A stretch of 8,587 bases of DNA from Chloroflexota bacterium (lineage in GTDB: Bacteria > Chloroflexota > Anaerolineae > 4572-78): assembly GCA_024278015.1 (NCBI GenBank), contig JAJRUC010000287.1:1-8587 (forward strand), written 5' to 3'. The notes beneath the pieces are model-generated. The model ran no database searches. It was not told where the DNA came from and saw only the letters and a list, made by a program, of their open reading frames with translations. A program made the position numbers and the translations under genes. This document shows positions 1 through 6,581 of the stretch, one piece after another (the stretch's first letter is position 1; every line of letters starts with the position of its first letter).

Positions 1-3000
1 TGGCGGCGGTGTTTGTGAACCGGCCTTCGCCGGTAAACAGGGGACTAATGACCGCCGTCACCGTCAGGCGGCCCTGTTGGCCGGGCCACAACGTTGATAT
101 GCGCCAACCCGTCCCCAGCGAGCCGGTTTGCGGCGGCGATAACGGTGCGGTGGCGGTGTAGCCGGTCAGTATTGCCACGGCGGGCAGGGTGTCGGTCAGC
201 CGCACATCGGTGGCCGGGGCCAGGCCGGTGTTGCTGAAGCTGATACTGTACGTTACGGGTTGACCCGCTTCCAGCCGCAGGGGGCGCATGGTTTTTCGGA
301 TGGCCAGGCCAGGCCGGCCCCACACCAAAACCGCAACCGGCGGTCCGGTTTGCCCGCTCCCCGTCAAGGCGCTGAAGCCGTAGCGGCTGTTGGTGATGAC
401 CGTGCCGCTCAGCACCTGCCCCACCGTCACCACCAGGGTGCGGCTCACGCTTTGGCCGGGGGTAATGCGGACCGGCGGCCAGGAGACCCCCCCGTTTGAT
501 AGCGTGCCGGTGGCGGGCGCGGCGGCCAGGGTGACGCCGGCCGGCAGAGTGTCGGTCAGGGTGACAAATGCCCCCGCCGTGCCGGAATTGCTGACGCGCA
601 GGGTGTAGGTCAGTCGTTCCTCCGCCCAAGCCGGATTGGGCCGGGCTGTTTTGGTCAAACTGAAGCGGGGCGAGCCATGCACCGTGACCGATACGGGCGC
701 GCCGGCCCGCACTCCGCCCATCGTCAGGCCGTAATGGGCGTTGGTAATGACTGTGCCGCTCAACACGGCGTCAACCGTAACCGCCAGCGTGTACGAAAGC
801 GATTGGCCCGGCGGCAGGGTATCGAACCCCCAGCCGACGGTATCGCCCACCCGCACGGCGGGCGGCCGGACGGCGGCAAAGGTTGTAGAGGGGGGAACGG
901 TGTCGGTTAAAAAATAGGTGACGCTGACCGGGCCGGTGTTGCTGACGCGCAGGGTGTACGTTAGCCGTCCGCCCGATTGGGCCGGGTTGGGGGCGGTGGT
1001 TTTGCTCAATTGCAAAATACTGCTATCCAACGAACAGCCCACCAGCGACACATCGTCCAAGAACCAGCCCGCCGCCGCCGTTGACCAATCGGTGGCCTGT
1101 CGCCAGCGCGTCCGCAATACATCGCCTGCCGCCACACCGCCCAAAGTGGCGATAGTTTCGGTGTACGTCCCGCCAAAGGGCGCGCCCACAAAGGCGCTGC
1201 GGCCCCCCAGCGGATTGCTGCCGGCAAGTACGCCGTTGTAGCCGTTCTGGATGAAGGTCAGGCCCGTGTCGGTGAAGACGCCGTTGCCGTTGACTGCAAT
1301 TTCCACCAGCCCGCCATCGTAATATGAGGCTGAAAAGCTGTCGTAATCGAAGGTGTAGTGGTGTTGAAACCGGAGTTGCAGGTTATCGGCGGTGACGGTG
1401 ACGGGGGGCGAGGTGAGCGCGGAAATCGTCTCCGAGCCGGCGTCGGGCACAAACCAGTAACGGTTGCCGAGCGTCCCCCCTTGTGCCAGCAACTGCCACG
1501 GATTGCTGCCCACTTCGTTGCTTGCCAGCCAATCGGCGTCGCCGTCTTCGTGGTCATCTGCCCAGATGACGGTTTGCCCGGCCAGACAGCCGTTTTCGTC
1601 GCCCGGCCAAACAACGGGCGTTTGCGCGGCGTTGCCGGTGATGGTTGTCCCGTCGCCGGCCCGCAGCCGGTAATCGGCGTTGATGACGGCGGCCTCCGGC
1701 GGTTGCAACCCGGCCCGCACCACCAATGTTAGCGGCAATGTATCGCCGGCGGGGACGGTTAGATTTTGCCACACCACCGCCCCCCCATCAAACTGGCCGC
1801 CCGCCGAAGCGCCCGCAAATTGGGTGTTTGCGGGAACCGTGTCGGTTACGGTCAGGCCATCAGCCTGATTGGGGCCGTTGTTGACGATGGTCAGGGTGTA
1901 AGTTAGCGGGTGGCCAGGCCGGACGGCGGCGGGCGAGGCCGTTTTAAGCAAATTGAGGTCCGTCGAACTGCAATTATAGCACACCAGGGCAAAATCCTGG
2001 TCGGTGGCGTCTCCCAGGCCGGGCACGCCGTCTCCGGCGATGTTGGCCGCCAGGATTCGCAGGCTGACGGGGCCGGACGCGCCCGCCGGCAAGGCGATGA
2101 GTTCTACATTATTTTTGTCATCAAACTGGCCGCCCGCCACAGAATACGGGCCGCTGAGATTGTTGCCGCGCCAGGTTTGGCTGTTGACCGTCGCTTCCAG
2201 GTTGAGGTCGTTCACGTAGGCCGCGCCGATGGTCGGGCCGGGGGCGTCGGTCCAGGCCAGGACGATGCGCAGCGGTTTGGCCGGGTTTGCCACGCGGGTG
2301 GTCAGGCTAAAAACCTGGCCGCTGGTATCGAACAGGGTGGTTTGGTCCAGCAAAATGCGGGGCGTGTCATCGAAGGCCATGCCCATGTCTATTGCGCCCA
2401 GCCCCTGCACCGCGCTGGGCAGGTTATCGTTGGCGTACAGGCCGGTCATGTAGCGGGTGTGGGCCAGCAAAAAGGCGGTGGTCATGGCCGGGCCGGGGGC
2501 CGAACCGGCGTGGCCCGCTTGCGGCGCACCGAACGCGGACGGCAAGGTGAATCGATTTTGCAGCCAGTACCAGACCAGCGACGCGGCTCCGGCAACGGCG
2601 GGCGCGGCGTGGCTGGTACCCGATGACCAGGTGTAGGTGGTTTGGGTGACGGGGTAATATTTGTTGCCCGGCGCGCCGCAAACGGCGCTGCCGGTAAAGC
2701 CGCTGAGGGGGGTTGTGCCCTGAATGTGCGTGCCGGGGGCCACGGTGTCGATGCCCGTCCGGCCGTCGGCGGTGGGGCCGCGACTGGAAAACGCGGCCAT
2801 GTCCTCGCTGCTGTCCGCATCGGTCAGGCCGCAGCCGTCGGCCACGCCATCGGCGCGGATATTTTCGGCGGCGCCCACGGTGATGACGTTTTTGGCCGCG
2901 CCCGGCGTGCCAATTGACCCGGCAGCCGGGCCGTCGTTGCCGGCGGCGAAGATGAAGAGCATTTGCTGGTTGCCGGCGGTGGCGGTCAGGGCGTCGCGGG

Positions 3001-4198
3001 TGAGCATATCGTAGGTTTGGGCATCGACAGTGTACTGACCGTTGACCGGCGCGCCCCAACTGTTGGAGCTGATTCGCGCTCCACCGTTGTAACTGTTGCG
3101 GACAAGGTCGGCATACGTGCCGCACGCGCTCAAATCGAAACTGCCCGCATCGTTGAAGATGCGCGTGGAGGCGACGCGCCCAAAGGGATTAACGCCTTGC
3201 CCAAGCTGGTAGCCGTCCGCATCGACGTGCGGGAAGCCGGTTTGGGCGTTGTATCCGGCGGCGATATTGGCGTTCAGGTGACCGTGTCCGGCAATGCCGC
3301 GCGGCGCGTCGGCGGTGCAGTTCTTCGCGTAGACAAAACGACTGCCACTAATCACCACCCCAAAGCGATACATGGTCAGGTCGGTGGGGGTGATGGTGCC
3401 GTTATCAACCCCGTCGTCGGTGATGTCGATGAGGGGATAGGCGGCGGGGTCGGTGGGGAAGGCGAGGCCGGTCAGCCAGGCCAGATAGCCGGGGCCGGTG
3501 GTGGTTGTGCCGCTGATGGCTCCGGCCAGAAGTTGATTTTGCACTTCGTCCAGGGGGCGGGGGGGCTGCCAGGGTTCGATGTTGACCACGTCGGGCCGGG
3601 CGGCCAGCGCGGCCAGTTTATTGGCGGGCAAAACAAGCCGCAGGTTGCGATACGGCGGCAGGAGCGAATCGGTTTGCAGGAAGCGGACGGCAACGCGGCG
3701 AATGGCCTTCAGGGTTTGGCCCACCTGGGGATGGTTGTAAAGTTGAAGGGTGACGGTGACGGGATTCGCGTTGGGGGGCAGGCGACGCAGGGCCGGATGC
3801 AGGCTGTCGGCGGGGGAAAAGTCTCCTTGCCATGCCACGCCGGGTAATTCGGCGGCGCGGTGTTGGGCGGCGGGCGCGCCCCATGCCAGATAGGCGTTGC
3901 GGGGCACATATTGCACCAGGCGCAGACCGGTTTGCTGAACGGCGGCCAGCCGGTCATCGCGGATGGGACCGTCAAATTGCAGCCAGAACAGCCGTTGCCC
4001 GGCGGCGGTGGCCTGTCGGGTGGGGGCGCGGCCGGCGGCAGATGCGCCGGGCCACAGGGTGCGTCCTCGCAGCAGGATGGGAAACCGGGCGGGCGTGGCC
4101 GTCGGCGGGGCAGGGGGGGCGGTGGCCAGGGTGGGCAGGGCCTGCCCCAGCCAGGTCAGCAAAAAACCAACGCCCAATCCGATGAGTAATTTTTTCAT
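1..4198 (-). CDS. Secreted subtilisin-like (S8) serine peptidase with DUF11 repeats, 3' end outside window
   Basis: The reading frame is open for 1399 codons from the ATG at 4198 and runs off the window. Residues 1 to about 25 form a signal peptide (MKKLLIGLGVGFLLTW), followed by a Pro/Ala/Thr stretch and a propeptide-like region to about 240. The S8 catalytic domain spans about 240-560: Asp261 in TDDGVD, His305 in GHGHLNANIA, oxyanion Asn421 in AAGNDGP and Ser529 in GTSHAAP. A beta-sandwich resembling the C-terminal domain of KP-43-type subtilases (LAWTDAP, VNDLNLE) spans about 580-740. DUF11-like repeats follow at about 748-855, 1060-1175, 1176-1293 and 1294 to the edge. Between the first and second lies a jelly-roll-like segment (about 870-1055) resembling those after immune-inhibitor-A or MAM-type domains. 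The His motif departs from the usual HGTHVAG. It probably acts outside the cell, anchored or displayed through its repeats. The substrate is unknown and no strong Shine-Dalgarno sequence precedes the start. Confidence 0.9.
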   Translation of the reverse strand, partial: MKKLLIGLGVGFLLTWLGQALPTLATAPPAPPTATPARFPILLRGRTLWPGASAAGRAPTRQATAAGQRLFWLQFDGPIRDDRLAAVQQTGLRLVQYVPRNAYLAWGAPAAQHRAAELPGVAWQGDFSPADSLHPALRRLPPNANPVTVTLQLYNHPQVGQTLKAIRRVAVRFLQTDSLLPPYRNLRLVLPANKLAALAARPDVVNIEPWQPPRPLDEVQNQLLAGAISGTTTTGPGYLAWLTGLAFPTDPAAYPLIDITDDGVDNGTITPTDLTMYRFGVVISGSRFVYAKNCTADAPRGIAGHGHLNANIAAGYNAQTGFPHVDADGYQLGQGVNPFGRVASTRIFNDAGSFDLSACGTYADLVRNSYNGGARISSNSWGAPVNGQYTVDAQTYDMLTRDALTATAGNQQMLFIFAAGNDGPAAGSIGTPGAAKNVITVGAAENIRADGVADGCGLTDADSSEDMAAFSSRGPTADGRTGIDTVAPGTHIQGTTPLSGFTGSAVCGAPGNKYYPVTQTTYTWSSGTSHAAPAVAGAASLVWYWLQNRFTLPSAFGAPQAGHAGSAPGPAMTTAFLLAHTRYMTGLYANDNLPSAVQGLGAIDMGMAFDDTPRILLDQTTLFDTSGQVFSLTTRVANPAKPLRIVLAWTDAPGPTIGAAYVNDLNLEATVNSQTWRGNNLSGPYSVAGGQFDDKNNVELIALPAGASGPVSLRILAANIAGDGVPGLGDATDQDFALVCYNCSSTDLNLLKTASPAAVRPGHPLTYTLTIVNNGPNQADGLTVTDTVPANTQFAGASAGGQFDGGAVVWQNLTVPAGDTLPLTLVVRAGLQPPEAAVINADYRLRAGDGTTITGNAAQTPVVWPGDENGCLAGQTVIWADDHEDGDADWLASNEVGSNPWQLLAQGGTLGNRYWFVPDAGSETISALTSPPVTVTADNLQLRFQHHYTFDYDSFSASYYDGGLVEIAVNGNGVFTDTGLTFIQNGYNGVLAGSNPLGGRSAFVGAPFGGTYTETIATLGGVAAGDVLRTRWRQATDWSTAAAGWFLDDVSLVGCSLDSSILQLSKTTAPNPAQSGGRLTYTLRVSNTGPVSVTYFLTDTVPPSTTFAAVRPPAVRVGDTVGWGFDTLPPGQSLSYTLAVTVDAVLSGTVITNAHYGLTMGGVRAGAPVSVTVHGSPRFSLTKTARPNPAWAEERLTYTLRVSNSGTAGAFVTLTDTLPAGVTLAAAPATGTLSNGGVSWPPVRITPGQSVSRTLVVTVGQVLSGTVITNSRYGFSALTGSGQTGPPVAVLVWGRPGLAIRKTMRPLRLEAGQPVTYSISFSNTGLAPATDVRLTDTLPAVAILTGYTATAPLSPPQTGSLGTGWRISTLWPGQQGRLTVTAVISPLFTGEGRFTNTAA
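588..958 (-). repeat. Near-identical DNA within consecutive DUF11 repeats (period 351 bp)
   Basis: The 20-mer ttgctgacgcgcagggtgta occurs at 588-607 and again at 939-958, exactly 351 bp (117 codons) apart and in the same frame of the peptidase gene. Both copies encode the LTYTLRVSN strand near the start of a DUF11-like unit. The sequence next to each copy is also similar (the Pro-Asn-Pro-Ala stretch just before it in the protein). The related units on either side at about 231 and 1870 are more divergent. This is a coding tandem repeat, not an independent element. Confidence 0.6.
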
Positions 4199-4235
4199 GC
4201 GTTAAGCCGGCCATCCCCATATATGTGATAGTTTT

Positions 4236-4264
4236 AGTATGGCACAAAATTTTTTGTTTTGCAA
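4236..4264 (-). promoter_or_regulatory. Candidate sigma70-like promoter for the S8 peptidase
   Basis: Read on the minus strand, TTGCAA (4264-4259) lies 17 bp upstream of CATACT (4241-4236). Each matches its consensus hexamer at four of six positions, and the spacing is ideal. Transcription would start near 4229, giving a leader of about 30 nt before the ATG at 4198. An ACAAAA/TTTTGT inverted repeat (4244-4257) lies in the spacer. The match is modest and sits in AT-rich DNA, where chance hits are common. Confidence 0.35.
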
Positions 4265-4380
4265 CAGGTGTGCGGTTCAGGTTTACCCAAATTTTCTAAT
4301 CATTTTCATACGACTTTCCAAACCATTTCAAACTATTCGATGATATAGTATCGGTAGCGGTTTGCCGTTGGTGGTAGCCG

Positions 4381-4403
4381 TTGTTTCATTGCTATTGAAA
4401 CAA
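4381..4403 (+). promoter_or_regulatory. Perfect 8-bp inverted repeat upstream of the first EPS-cluster gene
   Basis: TTGTTTCA (4381-4388) and TGAAACAA (4396-4403) are exact reverse complements separated by 7 nt. The repeat ends 16 nt before the ATG at 4420 and just before the purine-rich GAGAGAAG (4408-4415) that probably serves as ribosome binding site. It could be an operator for a dimeric regulator or an RNA hairpin in the leader. No T-run follows, so it is not an intrinsic terminator. Confidence 0.5.
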
Positions 4404-4419
4404 GGTTGAGAGAAGTTAT

Positions 4420-5301
4420 ATGGATAAGCTGAGATACTGGTTTATTATTTTGACGGTGTGGCTGGTTTTTCTGTTCAACATCGAGCGATTAATCAGGCCG
4501 GTTGACATCACCAAATTCACCTATTTTTTTGTGGCTGCCGTGGCGCTGGTAGCGCTGGTGGTTCCCGGCGCGCAGCGGATTCCGGTTTGGCTGTTGACCG
4601 GCGTGCCGTCGGTGTTGTTGATTATGCTTCAAATATGGTTCAATGACCCGGTACTGGGCGCGGAACTGCCCGTCACCGTCACCGAAATCAGCAGCGTGGT
4701 GCTGACCGGCTTGCTGGCCCGGCGCACCAACGACCACCTGCATGAATTTGAAGAAGTGGTGGCTAAAATTATCGTCAATTATGTGGGCAGTTCCGCCCAC
4801 ACTTTTGATGAAGAGCAGAGCATTATGTATAAGGAATTGAAGCGGGCCAGGTTGTACAAACGGCCCCTGAGTATCCTGACCATCAAACTAAGCCCGGACA
4901 GTCTTCAACTTCGATTGCCCCACATTTTGCAACAGTATAAAACCGGCCTGCTGCATCAAATGGCAACGGCCGGCGTGATTGAGGCGTTGGACCATACCCT
5001 GTTTGAAACTGACATCATCGCCTATTACAAGGACAAGCTGCTGGTGGTTTTGCCGGAACTCTCCGCCGAAAATCTGGATGTCGTTGTTCAGCGGGTTCGG
5101 CAGCGGGTAAAAACAGACACCAGGCTGGAATTGCTGGTGGGCCAGGCCAATTACCCCGAAGACGCGGTGACATTCGAGACCCTCCTGACCATCGCCACTG
5201 AACGCCTTGATGATGTACAGCCGGCAGAAGAGCAGGCGCCGGTGGCACCTTCAAAAGAAAACATTGTCCTGCAACCGAAAACAGAGCAGAAAACAATTTA
5301 A
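4420..5301 (+). CDS. Membrane protein with degenerate GGDEF-like domain
   Basis: This 293-residue protein has about four predicted membrane helices (roughly 6-23, 33-50, 55-75 and 84-100). A linker and a cytoplasmic domain at about 130-265 follow, with the GGDEF fold signature: a helix with KELKRARLYKRPL (138-150), a strand SILTIKL (151-157), and the IIAYYKDKLLVVLP hairpin (199-212). The GGDEF position reads KDKLL (204-208), so the cyclase active site is absent. The inhibitory-site position reads FETD rather than RxxD, so c-di-GMP binding there is not expected either. The C-terminus (about 266-293) is polar and probably disordered. The ATG follows a purine-rich ribosome binding site. It is probably a structural or regulatory partner in the exopolysaccharide cluster. 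The domain call comes from motif alignment by eye and could also be described as a protein of unknown function. Confidence 0.75.
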   Translation: MDKLRYWFIILTVWLVFLFNIERLIRPVDITKFTYFFVAAVALVALVVPGAQRIPVWLLTGVPSVLLIMLQIWFNDPVLGAELPVTVTEISSVVLTGLLARRTNDHLHEFEEVVAKIIVNYVGSSAHTFDEEQSIMYKELKRARLYKRPLSILTIKLSPDSLQLRLPHILQQYKTGLLHQMATAGVIEALDHTLFETDIIAYYKDKLLVVLPELSAENLDVVVQRVRQRVKTDTRLELLVGQANYPEDAVTFETLLTIATERLDDVQPAEEQAPVAPSKENIVLQPKTEQKTI

Positions 5302-5318
5302 GGGTGTTCGTCAAATCC
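5302..5318. repeat. Direct repeat, left copy
   Basis: GGGTGTTCGTCAAATCC begins directly after the stop codon of the preceding gene. It matches the right copy at 5716-5733 except for one extra G there. The two copies bracket the reverse-strand PKD-domain fragment, with starts 414 bp apart. Confidence 0.6.
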
Positions 5319-5336
5319 GTCGGGTTGGGTTGAACG

Positions 5337-5729
5337 CTAGGCCCCTCTGAGTATCAGCGGCAAATAGGTGTTATATTGCTGGCCCGACTTGGCGGTAATC
5401 ATCACGGTATCGTTGTCGTGCAGCCCGCCGGTATCGGTGACGGTGAGGGAGAAGGTGAAGACTCCCGTTGCCCCGGCGATGAAGGTGGGGGAGACCACCG
5501 AGGCGTTGTTGAGCGACAGTTGCGGCGAGCCGCCGGTTTGCGTCCAGGCATAGGTCAGGCTGTCGCCGTTTGGGTCGAAGCTGCCGCTGCCGTCGAGTTG
5601 GACGGAGGTATTGAGGGCGACGGTCCGGTCTGCGCCCGCGTCGGCGGTGGGCGCCGCATTGGTGGCGGTAATCAACGCTCCCCGATGCCTCACCGGGTAT
5701 GTGACCCAGTGCCGGGGGTGTTGCGTCAA
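5337..5729 (-). CDS. PKD-like domain fragment of a secreted protein, possibly a gene remnant
   Basis: The open frame encodes up to 130 residues. Residues 24-114 form one PKD-like (K319L/REJ type) beta-sandwich, with NAAPTADAGADRTV, LDGSGSFDPNGDSLTYAW and FTFSLTVTDTGG. The C-terminus ends QQYNTYLPLILRGA. Such domains normally sit at the end of large secreted proteins as adhesion or spacer modules, but here there is no signal peptide. The only starts are a TTG (5729) or internal GTG codons, and an in-frame stop lies at 5745-5747. It points against the flanking exopolysaccharide genes and lies between direct repeats. It is therefore most likely the 3' remnant of a larger gene brought in by recombination. 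A short expressed protein cannot be excluded. Confidence 0.55.
   Translation of the reverse strand: MTQHPRHWVTYPVRHRGALITATNAAPTADAGADRTVALNTSVQLDGSGSFDPNGDSLTYAWTQTGGSPQLSLNNASVVSPTFIAGATGVFTFSLTVTDTGGLHDNDTVMITAKSGQQYNTYLPLILRGA
5680..5717. repeat. Imperfect palindrome in the 5' part of the PKD fragment
   Basis: CACCGGGT (5691-5698) pairs with ACCCAGTG (5704-5711) at seven of eight positions around a 5-nt loop. An outer arm, CCCCG (5680-5684) with CGGGG (5713-5717), adds five more pairs across an uneven bulge. It lies next to the right direct repeat and upstream of the recognisable PKD domain. It may be part of a small palindromic element or a chance GC-rich structure. Confidence 0.35.
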
Positions 5730-5733
5730 ATCC
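5716..5733. repeat. Direct repeat, right copy
   Basis: GGGTGTTGCGTCAAATCC differs from the left copy at 5302-5318 only by a single inserted G. It lies at the outer edge of the PKD fragment, where the composition changes abruptly to AT-rich leader DNA for the sugar transferase gene. Confidence 0.6.
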
Positions 5734-5735
5734 TC

Positions 5736-5845
5736 AAACTTTTTCTAACTTTTTTCATATTGTTCCCTTATCAGATTCTGATTATATGCGGGTTTAATAT
5801 AAATGTAGCCTGAACATCGAAAGAATTGAATTTTTGGGGTGGACT
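5736..5845 (+). promoter_or_regulatory. AT-rich leader and probable promoter region of the sugar transferase gene
   Basis: This 110-bp stretch is strongly AT-rich compared with its surroundings. It contains TAATAT/TATAAA overlapping -10-like hexamers at 5795-5803 and a short perfect inverted repeat, ATCAG-ATT-CTGAT (5770-5782), just upstream. The repeat could be an operator overlapping the -35 region. No good -35 hexamer is visible, so the exact promoter is uncertain. It implies that transcription of the downstream genes can restart after the reverse-strand insertion. Confidence 0.4.
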
Positions 5846-6532
5846 ATGACCACTATGTTTATCATTAATAGAATGCAGACCCGGCCAATCAACAGACCAT
5901 TTGCGCTGGCAAAACGGTTTGTTGACATTATAATCAGCCTGATGGCCCTTCCCTTTTTGGGAATAGCAACGCTGGTTGTTGGCCTGGCCATCAGACTGGA
6001 TAGTCCCGGCCCCATCTTTTTCAAGCAACAACGGGTAGGCAAAGGTCGTCAAACGTTTGAAATTTTTAAATTCAGAACTATGCAGCATAATTGCAACAAA
6101 AATAACCACAAGGATTTTATGGAAAAATATATTCGGGGCAACCTGGCCGGCGCGGCCAAAGAAGGTAACAAGGATGTCTTGTATAAACCCCCCATCGAAA
6201 GCCAGGTGACGCGGGTGGGGCGCATTTTGCGAAAGACCAGCATTGACGAGTTGCCCCAATTGTGGAACGTGCTGGTCGGCGAGATGAGTTTGGTCGGCCC
6301 CCGCCCCAATGTATTATGGGAAGTGGAAGCCTACGAGAGCTGGCATAATGAACGCCTGGAAGTAAAACCCGGTATCACCGGCCTGGCTCAGGTGAAGGGA
6401 CGCAGCGGTATCCCCTTTGATGAACTGGTGAGCTACGATGTGGAATACGTCCGCAAACAGGGCGTCCGGCTCGATTGGCAAATTATGTGGGATACCTTCA
6501 CCGTTGTATTTCGGGGCGATGGCTCCGGTTGA
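5846..6532 (+). CDS. Undecaprenyl-phosphate phosphosugar transferase (bacterial sugar transferase family)
   Basis: This 228-residue protein is a small monotopic phosphoglycosyl transferase of the PglC/WbaP-catalytic-domain type. It transfers a sugar phosphate from a nucleotide sugar to undecaprenyl phosphate at the inner face of the membrane, starting a repeat unit. Visible motifs in order are KRFVD (23-27), a hydrophobic re-entrant helix at about 25-50 with Pro36, LDSPGPIFF (51-59), FKFRTM (74-79), the catalytic Asp134-Glu135 dyad in SIDELPQLWN, SLVGPRP (148-154) and KPGITGLAQVKGR (174-186). Its length fits the core family, without the extra N-terminal membrane domain of WbaP. I chose the ATG at 5846 because GGGGTGGA lies just upstream; a TTG at 5834 and an ATG at 5855 are in frame. 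The sugar specificity cannot be read from sequence. Confidence 0.93.
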   Translation: MTTMFIINRMQTRPINRPFALAKRFVDIIISLMALPFLGIATLVVGLAIRLDSPGPIFFKQQRVGKGRQTFEIFKFRTMQHNCNKNNHKDFMEKYIRGNLAGAAKEGNKDVLYKPPIESQVTRVGRILRKTSIDELPQLWNVLVGEMSLVGPRPNVLWEVEAYESWHNERLEVKPGITGLAQVKGRSGIPFDELVSYDVEYVRKQGVRLDWQIMWDTFTVVFRGDGSG

Positions 6533-6554
6533 TGTGGGCTTTGCTTAAAGACGT

Positions 6555-6570
6555 TGCGATATTTATCGCA
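6555..6570 (+). promoter_or_regulatory. Perfect inverted repeat abutting the Shine-Dalgarno sequence of the Wzz-GGDEF gene
   Basis: TGCGATA (6555-6561) and TATCGCA (6564-6570) are exact reverse complements separated by TT. The right arm runs into AGGAG (6570-6574), which sits 7 nt before the ATG at 6582. As RNA it could fold as a short hairpin with a four-base loop next to the ribosome binding site. As DNA it is a compact palindrome that could bind a dimeric regulator. Confidence 0.45.
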
Positions 6571-6581
6571 GGAGTAGTTGC

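Larger units (their letters stand above)
4199..4419. other. Divergent AT-rich intergenic region
   Basis: This 221-bp gap separates the divergently transcribed peptidase gene and the exopolysaccharide cluster. It is clearly richer in A and T than the coding DNA on both sides, as expected for a two-way promoter region. It holds the candidate peptidase promoter, a TATAGT hexamer at 4344-4349 that could be a -10 box for the rightward gene (no convincing -35 partner), and the inverted repeat at 4381-4403. No open frame or RNA gene is evident. Confidence 0.6.

Noticed and set aside
588..958. A CRISPR array
   Set aside because: The repeated 20-mer recurs only twice, 351 bp apart, in frame within a protein repeat; there are no short evenly spaced repeats.
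2424..3125. A 233-codon minus-strand frame overlapping the catalytic region
   Set aside because: It is Arg/His/Pro-rich and motif-free. It is in a different frame from the peptidase, whose His305, Asn421 and Ser529 are all in one phase.
1910..3847. Long plus-strand open frames (238 codons at 1910-2626 and 294 codons at 2963-3847) opposite the peptidase
   Set aside because: They are Gly/Arg/Val-rich without recognisable motifs, while the minus-strand frame through the same DNA carries the full S8 triad. They result from high GC content.
4381..4403. An intrinsic terminator at the inverted repeat
   Set aside because: The stem is AT-rich, no T-run follows, and it lies directly before a start codon and not after a gene.
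5302..5733. An integron gene cassette with attC sites
   Set aside because: The flanking repeats lack the expected GTTRRRY core and its paired inverse core, and there is no integrase in the window.
5834..5845. The TTG at 5834 as start of the sugar transferase
   Set aside because: It falls within the purine-rich stretch that best serves as ribosome binding site for the ATG at 5846, and would add only four residues with no family support.
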